Shown piece after piece: positions 43,307 through 51,792 of a stretch of 64,000 nucleotides of DNA; position 1 is the first letter of the stretch, and each line of letters opens with the position of its first letter. A program made the translations under genes and the position numbers. Under the pieces are notes generated by a model. The model was not told the origin of the DNA. It saw nothing but the letters and a program-made list of their open reading frames with translations, and searched no databases. Source of the DNA: Mycolicibacterium sp. YH-1. GTDB lineage: Bacteria > Actinomycetota > Actinomycetes > Mycobacteriales > Mycobacteriaceae. The stretch lies in contig NZ_CP092915.1 in the NCBI RefSeq assembly GCF_022557175.1, forward strand, positions 3,162,001 through 3,226,000, read 5' to 3'.

Positions 43307-44046
43307 CGCGCGCTCCTCGGGAACAGCAACTCCTTCACCGATTGTGTTGCCGCGGTGAGCTTGTAGCGCTGTATGGCGCCGGCCGGATCGACTCCCTTTG
43401 GGCAGGCCGTCGAGCATTCGCCCACCAGGGTGCACGCCCAGGCGCCGTGGTCCGCCGCGAGCACGTCCCGCCGGTCCGCCGCGCCCTCATCGCGCGAGTC
43501 CAGGTTGTAACGCTGGCCCAGCGCGATCGCCGCCGGACCGAGGAAGTCGGGGTCAAGGGCGTACACCGGGCATGCCGAGTAGCACAGCATGCAGTTGATG
43601 CACATGCTGAACTTCTTGTACTCATCGAGTTCGGCTGGGGTCTGGAGGTATTCGCCGTCCTCGACGGACAGCTCGTCCTCGCGGATGATCCACGGCTTGA
43701 CGGTCGGCAGCTTGGCGATGAAGTCGCTGATGTCGACGACGAGATCGCGGATCACCGGGAAGTTTCGCATCGGCTCGACTCGCACGGGTCCGGGTAGGTA
43801 ATCCACGAGGAAGGTCGCGCACGCCAACTTCGGGTCGCCGTTGATCGTCATGCCACAGCTGCCGCAGATGCCCATCCGGCACGACCACCGGAAGGTCAGC
43901 GTCCCGTCGAGCTGATCCTTGATGTAGTTCAGGCCGTCCAGGATCGCCCACTCGCGGGTGACGGGCACGTCGTAGGCCTGCACGACCGGCTCGGACTCGA
44001 TCTCCGGCCGATACCTGGAGACCTCCATGACGATTCGCTGCGCCAT
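43303..44046 (-). CDS. frdB: Fumarate reductase iron-sulfur subunit
   Basis: 247 residues. The [2Fe-2S] site is [20 protein letters not shown] followed by Cys; the [4Fe-4S] site is [12 protein letters not shown]; the [3Fe-4S] site is [14 protein letters not shown]. All three clusters needed for the electron path are intact. ATG 44046 is taken, 8 bases from GGAGG; the adjoining GTG 44049 would add one residue. It lies 29 bp behind frdA. Confidence 0.95.
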   Translation of the reverse strand: MAQRIVMEVSRYRPEIESEPVVQAYDVPVTREWAILDGLNYIKDQLDGTLTFRWSCRMGICGSCGMTINGDPKLACATFLVDYLPGPVRVEPMRNFPVIRDLVVDISDFIAKLPTVKPWIIREDELSVEDGEYLQTPAELDEYKKFSMCINCMLCYSACPVYALDPDFLGPAAIALGQRYNLDSRDEGAADRRDVLAADHGAWACTLVGECSTACPKGVDPAGAIQRYKLTAATQSVKELLFPRSAR

Positions 44047-44075
44047 CACTCCACCTCCCGTCGCCTCGCTCGCCC

Positions 44076-45815
44076 CTACCTCCCGTAGACACGCTCGCCC
44101 GGAGGCCAGCGCGTGATCGTCACCGGAAGGTAGTCGACGCGCGCGGCTCCGTCGGACTCTCGATGAATCAACGTGTGTGCCAAGAAGCGCTCGTCGTTGC
44201 GCTTGGGGAAGTCTGTGCGTTGGTGCGCACCGCGCGATTCTTCTCGGCGCAAGGCGGATTCGACGATGGTCTGCGCGATGTCGAGCATCCCCGACAACTC
44301 GAGCAGCCCCGTCAGCTCCGTGTTGAACGTGTGGCTGTGATCCTCGATCCCGACTCTCGCGAAGCGCTCCTGCAGCACCCGGATCTGCTCGACCGCCTTT
44401 GTCAATGTGGGTCCATCACGGTAGATCCCGGCGGCCGTCTCCAACGTGGCCTGCATGTCCGCCCGGATGTCGGCGATTCGGTCGTCCCCATCGACATGGC
44501 GGCTGAGCTGACGTTCCAGTCGCCGCGTCTCGGTGCGTGCCTGCGCCTGAACTGAAGGTGAGGTGCCGCGGGCGGTCGTCGCGTACTCCGCGGCGGCGCG
44601 GCCGGCTCGGGCACCGAACACCAGCAGCTCCGGCAGCGAGTTCGAGCCCAACCGGTTGGCGCCGTTGATGCTGACGCATGCCGTCTCGCCTGCGGCGTAG
44701 AGCCCGGGAAACGTTGTGGCGCCGTCGATATCGGTGTGAACGCCACCCATCATGTAGTGCACCACGGGTCGCACGGGGACCAGCTCGGTCACCGGGTCGA
44801 TGTGCTGGTAGTCGCGGCACAGCTCACGCACGAACGGCAGTCGTGTGTTGATCAGGTCGGCGCCCAGGTGCCGTAGGTCGAGGTAGACGACGGGTCCGTA
44901 CGGCGTCTCGACCGTCCTTCCCTTCTCCTGCTCGTGCACGAACGCCTGGGACAGCCGGTCCCGGGGTCCCAGCTCCATACTGCGCAGCTTCGGCTCGGGA
45001 GTGGGCTCGCCGAGGTCGTAGTCCTGCAGGTAGCGGTAGCCGTCCTTGTTCAGCAGCCAGCCACCCTCCGCGCGCGTCGCCTCGGTGATCAGGATTCCGG
45101 TGAACGGCAGCCCGGTGGGGTGGTACTGGACGAACTCCATGTCCTTCAGCGGTGCGCCCGCCCGGAACGCCAGGGCCATTCCGTCGCCGGTCTTGATGCT
45201 GGCGTTGGTGGTGAACGGAAACACGCGCCCACATCCGCCGGTGCACACGATCACGGCGTCGGCGAGGATCGTCTCGATGCGCCCGGTCGCCAGCTCGATG
45301 GCGACAACACCGCATACCCTGCCGTCGTCGACGAGCAAGGTCGTCGCGAACCACTCGTCGTAACGGACGATGTCCGGGTAGGCGAGAACGCGCTGAAACA
45401 GCGTGTGCAGCAGGTGAAATCCGGTCTTGTCGGCGGCGAACCACGTGCGCAGCTTCTTCATGCCGCCGAACGCGCGAACGGCAATGCGGCCGTCCGGCTT
45501 ACGGCTCCACGGACAGCCCCAATGCTCCAGCTGCAACAACTCCCGAGGCGCCTCGGCCACGAAGGCCTCGACCGCGTCTTGGTCGCACAGCCAGTCACCC
45601 CCGGACACGGTGTCGTAGGCGTGCTCGTCGAGGCTGTCGTCCTCGCCCGCCACGCCGGCGGCGCCGCCCTCGGCCGACACGGTGTGGCTGCGCATCGGGT
45701 ACACCTTGGAGACGATCGCCACGCTCAGGAGCGGGTTCGTCTCGGCGATCGCGATCGCCGCGCGCAGCCCCGCACCGCCCCCGCCGATCACCACTATGTT
45801 GTGTGACGCCGTCAT
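44076..45815 (-). CDS. frdA: Fumarate reductase flavoprotein subunit
   Basis: 579 residues. Dinucleotide motif [18 protein letters not shown], covalent-FAD site [11 protein letters not shown] (His44), substrate-site residues in [11 protein letters not shown] and the active-site Arg/His region [13 protein letters not shown], then ANRLGSNSL. Length and order (A-B-C-D) match M. tuberculosis Rv1552-Rv1555. FrdABCD reduces fumarate with menaquinol, or runs as a succinate dehydrogenase, under low oxygen. A small Cys/His protein gene lies 9 bp upstream. Confidence 0.95.
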   Translation of the reverse strand: MTASHNIVVIGGGGAGLRAAIAIAETNPLLSVAIVSKVYPMRSHTVSAEGGAAGVAGEDDSLDEHAYDTVSGGDWLCDQDAVEAFVAEAPRELLQLEHWGCPWSRKPDGRIAVRAFGGMKKLRTWFAADKTGFHLLHTLFQRVLAYPDIVRYDEWFATTLLVDDGRVCGVVAIELATGRIETILADAVIVCTGGCGRVFPFTTNASIKTGDGMALAFRAGAPLKDMEFVQYHPTGLPFTGILITEATRAEGGWLLNKDGYRYLQDYDLGEPTPEPKLRSMELGPRDRLSQAFVHEQEKGRTVETPYGPVVYLDLRHLGADLINTRLPFVRELCRDYQHIDPVTELVPVRPVVHYMMGGVHTDIDGATTFPGLYAAGETACVSINGANRLGSNSLPELLVFGARAGRAAAEYATTARGTSPSVQAQARTETRRLERQLSRHVDGDDRIADIRADMQATLETAAGIYRDGPTLTKAVEQIRVLQERFARVGIEDHSHTFNTELTGLLELSGMLDIAQTIVESALRREESRGAHQRTDFPKRNDERFLAHTLIHRESDGAARVDYLPVTITRWPPGERVYGR

Positions 45816-45824
45816 CGCGGTCGC

Positions 45825-46067
45825 TCACGCCTCGAACGTCTCGTGTTCGCCGGTGCGCTCGTCCTTCAGGACTTTGCCGTCATGTCGCGTGGTCCGAAAG
45901 CGCGTGGTTCCGTCGTGGTACACATGCCGGATCTCGCGGCAGCCGCAGGCGTACTTGAGGTCGTCGTATTTGAAGCCGTCATCATCACCCTCGACGTGGT
46001 GATCACCATCTACCGTGCGCCCGCAGGGCGCCTTCTGCTTCGTGAAGTGCGTCAATGTTGTATCCAT
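45825..46067 (-). CDS. Small Cys/His-rich protein, first gene of the frd operon
   Basis: 80 residues from ATG 46067, with a strong GGAGGAGG about 7 bases upstream. It is hydrophilic, with Cys15 (QKAPCGRTVDGDHH) and Cys41/Cys43 (YACGCREIRHVYHDG) surrounded by many His and Asp, which suggests metal binding. It is the first frame after the CRP-type palindrome and runs straight into frdA, so it is part of the operon. The classic M. tuberculosis frdABCD set does not include it. It may assist cluster or flavin insertion, which is inference. Confidence 0.75.
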   Translation of the reverse strand: MDTTLTHFTKQKAPCGRTVDGDHHVEGDDDGFKYDDLKYACGCREIRHVYHDGTTRFRTTRHDGKVLKDERTGEHETFEA

Positions 46068-46094
46068 CGGCCCGCCTCCTCCGATGTCAGGCGA

Positions 46095-46108
46095 GTGATC
46101 TAGATCAC
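46095..46108. promoter_or_regulatory. CRP/FNR-type palindrome upstream of the frd operon
   Basis: GTGATCTAGATCAC is a perfect 14-bp palindrome with the GTGA-N6-TCAC core of mycobacterial CRP (Rv3676) sites. It ends 27 bases before the start codon of the first frd-operon gene. That position is too close for ordinary class II activation of a short leader, so it may repress, or activate a promoter that begins further downstream. Confidence 0.7.
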
Positions 46109-46158
46109 GTCACCAGGATATGCCTGCAGAAGGCTTCCGCGCGAGACCGTGCAAGCGC

Positions 46159-47127
46159 TCACGGCACCAGTAACAGCTTGCCCACCGACTTGCGGTTCTC
46201 CATGTCGGCGTGGGCTTGTGCCGCATCGGCCAGGGGATACTCGCCGAAGATCTGGACCTTGAGCTTCCCGTCGGCGATCCAGTCGAAGAGCTGTGCGGTG
46301 TGAGCGCGAAGGAGGGCAGGAGTGGCGATGTGGTCGCCGAACACCGCGTAGCCGATCTTGATGCTCCTCGGCAGGCTCATGATGTCGATCGGACCGGGTC
46401 CGCCGAGCACCGGGCCATACCAGCAGAACGTGCCGGATCGGCGGAGCACGTCGAGTGATCCCTGGAATGTCGAGGGTCCGGAGCCGTCATAGACGACGTG
46501 CACGCCTTCGCCCCCGGTGAGCCGTAGTGCCTCCTGCGCGAACCGGCCCTCACTGTCGACGATCACGTGGTCGGCTCCGGCCTCCTTGGCCGCGGAAACC
46601 TTGGCCTCCGAGGAGACGCGGCCGATGACGTGGCCGCCGCGCAGCTTGATGATCTGGGTCAGCAGCAGGCCCAGGCCCCCGGCGGCGGCGTGGACGAACG
46701 CGGTGTCACCGGGCTGCACCGGGTAGAAGTCGGTCGCGAAGTGGCTTGCGGTGAGGCCCTGCATCATCACCGAAGCGGCCACACGGTCATCGATCGCGTC
46801 GGGGATCGGCACCAGCGACGTCGCCGGAATCGCGATCCGCTCGGCGTAGCTTCCCGGCGCGTACACCCAGGCCACCCGCTGGCCGATGGAGATGTCCTCG
46901 ACGCCCTCGCCCAAGGCCAGGACGCGCCCGGCACCCTCAACGCCGAGGATCTTCGGATCGGGGACTTCGGTCCACGCCATGCCCTGTCGCACACCGATGT
47001 CCATGAAGTTCACGCCCGCGTGGGCGATCTCCACCAGTGCCTCGCCAGGACCCGGCGTGGGATCGGGACCCTCGACGTACTCCAGCACTTCCCGGCCGCC
47101 GGCGCCGTTCATCGTCACTGCCTTCAT
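46159..47127 (-). CDS. NADPH:quinone oxidoreductase (zinc-independent MDR family)
   Basis: 322 residues. The N-terminal GroES-like domain (PGPGEALVEIAHAGVNFMDI, LGVEGAGRVLALGEGVED) is followed by the Rossmann domain with AAAGGLGLLLTQIIKLRGGHV and the family segment VVYDGSGPSTFQGSLDVLRRSG. No catalytic-zinc Cys is present, as expected for quinone oxidoreductases. It is the second gene behind a TetR regulator, 50 bp apart, with its own operator-like element 18 bp before ATG 47127. Substrate is probably a quinone or enal. Confidence 0.88.
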   Translation of the reverse strand: MKAVTMNGAGGREVLEYVEGPDPTPGPGEALVEIAHAGVNFMDIGVRQGMAWTEVPDPKILGVEGAGRVLALGEGVEDISIGQRVAWVYAPGSYAERIAIPATSLVPIPDAIDDRVAASVMMQGLTASHFATDFYPVQPGDTAFVHAAAGGLGLLLTQIIKLRGGHVIGRVSSEAKVSAAKEAGADHVIVDSEGRFAQEALRLTGGEGVHVVYDGSGPSTFQGSLDVLRRSGTFCWYGPVLGGPGPIDIMSLPRSIKIGYAVFGDHIATPALLRAHTAQLFDWIADGKLKVQIFGEYPLADAAQAHADMENRKSVGKLLLVP

Positions 47128-47144
47128 CGATCTACTCCTATTTA

Positions 47145-47158
47145 GAATGAATATTCAA
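47145..47158 (-). promoter_or_regulatory. Operator-like element in front of the quinone oxidoreductase
   Basis: GAATGAATATTCAA includes the 10-bp palindrome TGAATATTCA. It matches 47766-47779 (GAATGATCGTTCAA) at 11 of 14 bases; both lie about 20 bp ahead of a start codon on the minus strand. Confidence 0.55.
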
Positions 47159-47177
47159 TAATGTGAGGAAGTTAGGG

Positions 47178-47744
47178 CTATCGGATCGCCCGCAACGTCA
47201 TCGTGGCCATCTCGGTCAGGGCGGTGGGATCCGCGCCGCCGCGGCCAGCGACGCGGATGCCGGAGATGTTGCCGACGAGGAACCCGACGGCGACGTCGGG
47301 ATCGATGTCGACGGCGATGTCGCCCTCCCGCTGTGCGTCGCGAATCCGTCCCGCGACGGCGGCGTGCAAACCGGCCGCCAGGGCGTCGTTGATCTCGGCG
47401 AGATCGGGCCGCGATGCGCCGAACTCACAGATCGAGCCGACGCCAAGACACGGCTGATCGGCTGTTTCGACCACTCTGCGCAACATCGCCTCGATACCGT
47501 CGATGGCACGTGGGCCACTTCTTAGGGCATCGAGGTGGGCAGCGCACTCGCCCATCCCGTACCGCCGGACCGCCGAGCAGTACAGCTGCCACTTGTCACC
47601 GAAGGTCGCGTAGAGGCTCTGCCGTCCGATCCCCATCGCCGCCACCAGCATCTGGGCGGAACTGCCCTCGAACCCATGCTCGCGAAAGACGCCAATCGCG
47701 GCGTCAAGCGCGTTGTCCGCGTCGAACTGACGAGTTCTGGCCAT
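47178..47744 (-). CDS. TetR-family regulator, AcrR/NemR-like
   Basis: 188 residues. The HTH segment is ALDAAIGVFREHGFEGSS, then MLVAAMGIGRQSLYATFGDK. The ligand domain contains Cys in ETADQPCLGVGSICEFGA, which could sense electrophiles or quinones as in related NemR/QacR-type repressors. It sits directly ahead of the quinone oxidoreductase and shares an operator-like element with it, so it probably represses both. The start is ATG 47744. Confidence 0.85.
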   Translation of the reverse strand: MARTRQFDADNALDAAIGVFREHGFEGSSAQMLVAAMGIGRQSLYATFGDKWQLYCSAVRRYGMGECAAHLDALRSGPRAIDGIEAMLRRVVETADQPCLGVGSICEFGASRPDLAEINDALAAGLHAAVAGRIRDAQREGDIAVDIDPDVAVGFLVGNISGIRVAGRGGADPTALTEMATMTLRAIR

Positions 47745-47765
47745 GGGTCAACCATAGACTTGTTG

Positions 47766-47779
47766 GAATGATCGTTCAA
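47766..47779 (-). promoter_or_regulatory. Operator-like element in front of the TetR gene
   Basis: GAATGATCGTTCAA, an imperfect palindrome 22 bp upstream of the regulator's start codon, matching the element before the quinone oxidoreductase. Confidence 0.5.
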
Positions 47780-47841
47780 GTATGTTGGCGACACGTCATG
47801 TCAGACGGTGGCAGGTTCTGATCGCGACAGCCGACCAGAGT

Positions 47842-48519
47842 TCAGTTCGACGGCGCTGGGTTCATCGACCCGATGAAGTAGGTCTCTTTGCCGGTCGGAT
47901 ACCCGCCGCCGTTGGTGGCGATGTGCACGTGGTCGAAGTGGTTGGCCGTCTCATTGCCGTAGTTCTCGGTCCAACTCGGCGCGCCGATGCCGGGGTAGAA
48001 GCCCTGCCGCCAGATCACGTGGAGCACGCCCCAGCGCTCCGCATTGGCCAGCGCCAACCCGGCGATCTGGTTGCCGAGCTCGATACCCGCCTCGGAGTGG
48101 TAGTTCGGGATCATCACATCGATCGCCAACCCGTTGGGATGCCACTTCAAGGGGTCCTGCCGGGCCCCGCCGATCGTGGTGATCTCAGGAAACAACACGC
48201 TGATGGCGCGGGCCACCCAGATGGTCTTGACCTGCAGGCCCTGCTCCGGCGTGATGCCTGCGGGTAGCGCGAACTGGAAGTCCCAGGCTGCCGACGGCGT
48301 GCTCGCCGCCATCAACTCCGCCTTCGCGGGGCTGGCGATGTCGGGGGCGCCGGGCGCTGCCGATCCCGGGTCTGTTGGCGCCACCGCCGCAGTCTCATCG
48401 CAGCAGGGCGCCGATGTGTTCTGGGCGTAGACCATGGCTGCGGCCAGCACGACAGAGGCCGCGAGCGCGAATGCGCGGCCTCGTCCGTTGGCTAACGGTT
48501 TGCTGCCCACGAGCAGCAC
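47842..48519 (-). CDS. Secreted LAS-type metallopeptidase-like protein, copy 1
   Basis: 225 residues. An N-terminal signal/anchor segment (GRAFALAASVVLAAAMVYAQ) is followed by a variable linker and a domain with WHPNGLAIDVMIPN and NHFDHVHIATNGGGYPTG. The H-x(6)-D and H-x-H pattern is that of D-Ala-D-Ala carboxypeptidase/LAS zinc enzymes. It would act outside the membrane, perhaps on peptidoglycan peptides. The start GTG 48519 is tentative (GTG 48510 possible). The neighbour upstream is a paralogue. Confidence 0.8.
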   Translation of the reverse strand: MLLVGSKPLANGRGRAFALAASVVLAAAMVYAQNTSAPCCDETAAVAPTDPGSAAPGAPDIASPAKAELMAASTPSAAWDFQFALPAGITPEQGLQVKTIWVARAISVLFPEITTIGGARQDPLKWHPNGLAIDVMIPNYHSEAGIELGNQIAGLALANAERWGVLHVIWRQGFYPGIGAPSWTENYGNETANHFDHVHIATNGGGYPTGKETYFIGSMNPAPSN

Positions 48520-48562
48520 TTTACTGGCACGTCAGACGCGTGTGGCCTAAAGCGGCCGAGAC

Positions 48563-49183
48563 TCAGCGCAAGTAGGTTTCGGTGCCTGTCGGGTACCCGC
48601 CGCCGTTGGTGGCGATGTGCACGTGGTCGAAGTGGTTCTGGGTGTCCGAGCCGCGGCTGCTCATCTGACGCGGAGCGCGGCCGGGACCGTAGGAGGTCTG
48701 CCGCCAGAGCGCGTGGTTCAGGCCGAATCGCTCCGCATTCTCGAGGACGAACGCGACGATGCGGTCACCGAGGGCCTTACCCTCGGCCGAGCGATAGTTC
48801 GGGATCATCACGTCGATCGCGAGACCGTTCGGATGCCATCGCATGGAGTCCTGCCGTACCCCACCGATGTTGAGGATCTCAGGGAACATCCCGCTGACCG
48901 CGCGGGCCGCCAGGATGGTTTCGACCTGGAGACCCTTCTCGGGTGCGACACCGGGGGGCAACACATGCCGGACCACCAGACGGGCCGCTGGTGGGGTTGC
49001 CTGGATCGGCGGGGGCGGTGTCACGAGCTCCACGGCACTGGGAGCCGTTTCCTCGGTGCTCGCAGCGACTGTGTTCGTAGCGGTGTCGGCGCCTGTGGCG
49101 AGCAATGTGGCGGCCGGGACGATTACCGCTGCCACGGCTACCTGACAGCGGCGCCGGGCGTTGGTTAACCTGTGCCTTCTCAC
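48563..49183 (-). CDS. Secreted LAS-type metallopeptidase-like protein, copy 2
   Basis: 206 residues. Basic N-terminus and hydrophobic core (CQVAVAAVIVPAATLLATG), Pro-rich linker (TPPPPIQATPPAARLV), then a domain sharing PEKGLQVETILAARAVSGMF, WHPNGLAIDVMIPNYRS and HFDHVHIATNGGGYPTGTET with copy 1. Zn ligands are conserved in both. The linkers differ while the catalytic parts match closely, indicating a tandem duplication. It starts at GTG 49183. About 290 bp upstream (49184-49474) hold no recognisable gene. Confidence 0.8.
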   Translation of the reverse strand: MRRHRLTNARRRCQVAVAAVIVPAATLLATGADTATNTVAASTEETAPSAVELVTPPPPIQATPPAARLVVRHVLPPGVAPEKGLQVETILAARAVSGMFPEILNIGGVRQDSMRWHPNGLAIDVMIPNYRSAEGKALGDRIVAFVLENAERFGLNHALWRQTSYGPGRAPRQMSSRGSDTQNHFDHVHIATNGGGYPTGTETYLR

Positions 49184-49474
49184 CGCGGGGACCCTACCGG
49201 CGGGTCTACGGGGAAAAGCAAATCGTCGCTACATATCTGGTGTGGTGTGAAAATATCGCGCGCAGCGGCCATTTCGCGCTAGTCGCGACAGCGCGACTCT
49301 GAAATGTGCTGTGATTCAGCATCTTTCGAATGCGTGAAACCAGTCGCTGACTTTTTGGGTGCGTATGCGGGTGGGAGAGAACACATCACACTGACTTGGT
49401 CAGTGTGAGCAACGCCGCATGTTGACACTCTTGACCAATTGTCTCGGCAGTGCCTATGGAAGTGGGCGCTTGGG

Positions 49475-50839
49475 TCAGGCGACCGCCACCGCTTCGCGCG
49501 CCATCACCTCTTTGGCGGCGCGCTCGCCGGAGCGGACGGCGCCGTCGATGAATCCGTACATCACAGCCGAGCTCTCGGTGCCGGCCCAGTGGATGCGGCC
49601 ACAGGGTTCGCGCAGGGCGGGCCCGAACTCGGTGAGCACACCCGGTGGGGTGTGGGCGATCATCCCGCCGCCCGAGTAGCGCTCGATCGCCCAGTTCTGC
49701 TCGACGTAGTCAATAGGCGTCAGGGCCCTATCGCCGAACCGCTCGGCGACGGCCTCGAGCACCACTTTCTTGCGCTCGGCCTCGGTGAGCTGTCCGATCT
49801 GGCGTGCGACGGGCCCCTCAGTGATGACGGTCAGCACTCCGGGGCTACCGGTGTCGGTGCAGGAGTCGATGGTGAGGTTCGCCGGTGACCCCGGTGCGAA
49901 GGACTGGCCCGACAGTCCATCGGCACGCCAGAACGGCGCGTCGTAGACCAGAGCGATCTTGTACACCGCGCCCGTGGGCATCCGCTGGTGCAGAAACGAT
50001 CGATCCACCGGCAGCATCGGGTCGTAGAGGATGTGGCTGGCGATCGAGATCGGCACCGTCACGATGACCCGACGCGCGCGCACCACCATGTCCTCGGCGT
50101 GCACCGTGACTCCATCGGCGTCCTGAGCGATGCTGTGGACCGGTTTCGACAGATGGATCGCGTCGCCGAGCTCGGCCGCGACCGCCCGATGAATGGCACC
50201 CATGCCGCCGACTGGCCGGGCGTCCTCGGCGGCGTCCTTGACCCCCAACACGAAGCCCGGCCCACCGGACGACGCCATTTGGTACAGCACGAACAGCAGC
50301 GACACCTCCGAGGCCGCCGAGGTGTACAGCCCGGAGATGGAGGATTCCAGCAGTTCATGGGCGGCCTTTGACAGGGTGTTCCGGTCCAGCCACGCCGCCC
50401 AGCTCAGCCGATCCCACTTGTGCGCCTTGGGCGCCTCCCACGGGGCGTGCACCGGAATCGACTTGCACATCTGGGTCAGTTCGAGAAAGACCGTGCCGAT
50501 ATTGGCGACGGCCCACGGGCTCATCGACAGCGGAATGGTGCCCTTGTATCTGTACTTCTTGCCGTCGACGAACATCATGGCCTCGCCGTCGGCGTACTGC
50601 TTGTAGCTCGGCACCCCGAACTCGTTCATGAGCGCGTAGATGGCGGCCTGTCCCGGTCCGATCCAGGCGCCGCCCCGATCGATCCACGCCCCGTTGTCGC
50701 GGACCTCGGTGAAGGTGCGGCCACCGACGCGATCGCGGGCCTCCAGCAACGCGACCGAATGGCCCGCCTGTTTCAGGCGCAGCGCGGCGGTCAATCCGGC
50801 GAATCCAGCTCCCACTACGCAAAGGTCCACGTCGACCAT
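49475..50839 (-). CDS. Flavin amine oxidase (monoamine oxidase type)
   Basis: 454 residues. FAD motif CVVGAGFAGLTAALRLKQAG then LLEARDRVGGRTFTEV and GGAWIGPGQ; C-terminal FAD segment IHWAGTESSAVMYGFIDGAV. The GGMGAIHRAVA loop and the C-terminal aromatic region fit monoamine/polyamine oxidases. It oxidises an amine to an aldehyde with H2O2 release. ATG 50839 has gggg upstream. It stands alone between the metallopeptidases and a DUF2510 protein; the stretch 50840-51062 shows no gene. The substrate is unknown. Confidence 0.9.
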   Translation of the reverse strand: MVDVDLCVVGAGFAGLTAALRLKQAGHSVALLEARDRVGGRTFTEVRDNGAWIDRGGAWIGPGQAAIYALMNEFGVPSYKQYADGEAMMFVDGKKYRYKGTIPLSMSPWAVANIGTVFLELTQMCKSIPVHAPWEAPKAHKWDRLSWAAWLDRNTLSKAAHELLESSISGLYTSAASEVSLLFVLYQMASSGGPGFVLGVKDAAEDARPVGGMGAIHRAVAAELGDAIHLSKPVHSIAQDADGVTVHAEDMVVRARRVIVTVPISIASHILYDPMLPVDRSFLHQRMPTGAVYKIALVYDAPFWRADGLSGQSFAPGSPANLTIDSCTDTGSPGVLTVITEGPVARQIGQLTEAERKKVVLEAVAERFGDRALTPIDYVEQNWAIERYSGGGMIAHTPPGVLTEFGPALREPCGRIHWAGTESSAVMYGFIDGAVRSGERAAKEVMAREAVAVA

Positions 50840-51062
50840 GAGCTAACCCCATTGGTTGTCTGCGCGCGGCCGCCCCCGGCCGGGCACAGTGTTGCTCGCG
50901 CCCGCGAATCAAGCCGGGCGAAATACATGTCCAGCTAATACGCGTACTCGGAGCTGTTGTGGATGTCAATAACGCGGGTGCCACCCGATTGCGCCGGCAA
51001 GCAGTCAGCGGCGGGATGTCCGACAGGTCTCGCGCCAGGCAGGCGTCGTCATACCGACCTCA

Positions 51063-51605
51063 TCACTCGCAGGCGACGCCGTCGCCGTCCCTGTCCAGAC
51101 CTGAGCGATAGCCGGGTTCGCCGACATAGAGGGGTGCCGCGCCAGCGGCACGCGCTGCCGCGCAACTTCCGTAGTAGGCGCTCGACGGGATCTGAGGCAC
51201 CAGCGGAACGATGGATGGCGGTGCTTCCGGCGCGGGAGGCAGTGGTTCGGACTCTGGGGCCGGTGGTTCGAAGAAGGGAACGGGAGGAGCCGCCGCTGTG
51301 ACGGTAACTGTCGAAATCGCCGGCGGAAACGTCTCCGTCACCGTCGTCGGCGAGGCCGTCACCGTCATCGTCTTCGTCACGGTCGCTGCCGTTGGCGTGG
51401 CGTTATCGCTGCCAGAACCCATGTTGCCGAGAGCGATTGCCAGGAGCGCTGCGCCGCCGACACCGCCGGCGATGAGCAGTCGACGTTTGTCGGTCGGCGG
51501 TTTGGGTGGTGGTGATCCCCATTCGTGACCGTTCCAATACATCTGCCCTGCTATGCCGCTCGGGTCTGGGTACCAGCCAGGCGTGGGTGATGGTTGTTTG
51601 GTCAC
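51063..51605 (-). CDS. Membrane protein with DUF2510 N-terminus and excalibur C-terminus
   Basis: 180 residues. The start TPGWYPDPSG...YWNGHEW is the DUF2510 signature. A membrane helix follows (LLIAGGVGGAALLAIALG), then a Thr/Val-rich and Pro-rich linker (TVTKTMTVTASPTTVTE, PFFEPPAPESEPLPPAPEA), and the C-terminus SAYYGSCAAARAAG...GYRSGLDRDGDGVACE is an excalibur calcium-binding domain with the D-x-D-x-D-G core and paired Cys. It would place a Ca-binding module in the cell wall on a flexible stalk. Divergent from the permease operon; no enzymatic role seen. Confidence 0.85.
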   Translation of the reverse strand: MTKQPSPTPGWYPDPSGIAGQMYWNGHEWGSPPPKPPTDKRRLLIAGGVGGAALLAIALGNMGSGSDNATPTAATVTKTMTVTASPTTVTETFPPAISTVTVTAAAPPVPFFEPPAPESEPLPPAPEAPPSIVPLVPQIPSSAYYGSCAAARAAGAAPLYVGEPGYRSGLDRDGDGVACE

Positions 51606-51792
51606 GGCGTCCCCCCGGGCAATTCTGCTGCGGTTGCCACGACCGGTGATCTCCGGCCAACGTCGCTGGTAGGCGTGGATGTCACCCGGATCACCGACGT
51701 CGATTCTGACGCAATCGCAAATTTCAGGACGAATGTACTCCTCCGGTCAATTACTGTTCGTGCACTACCCGCCACGGAAGGTCGGTTGTCAC

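Noticed and set aside
42552..45815. Aerobic succinate dehydrogenase instead of fumarate reductase
   Set aside because: Gene order A-B-C-D and the two short anchor subunits match frdABCD of M. tuberculosis; the sdh operons have different anchors and order. The enzyme may still run in either direction.
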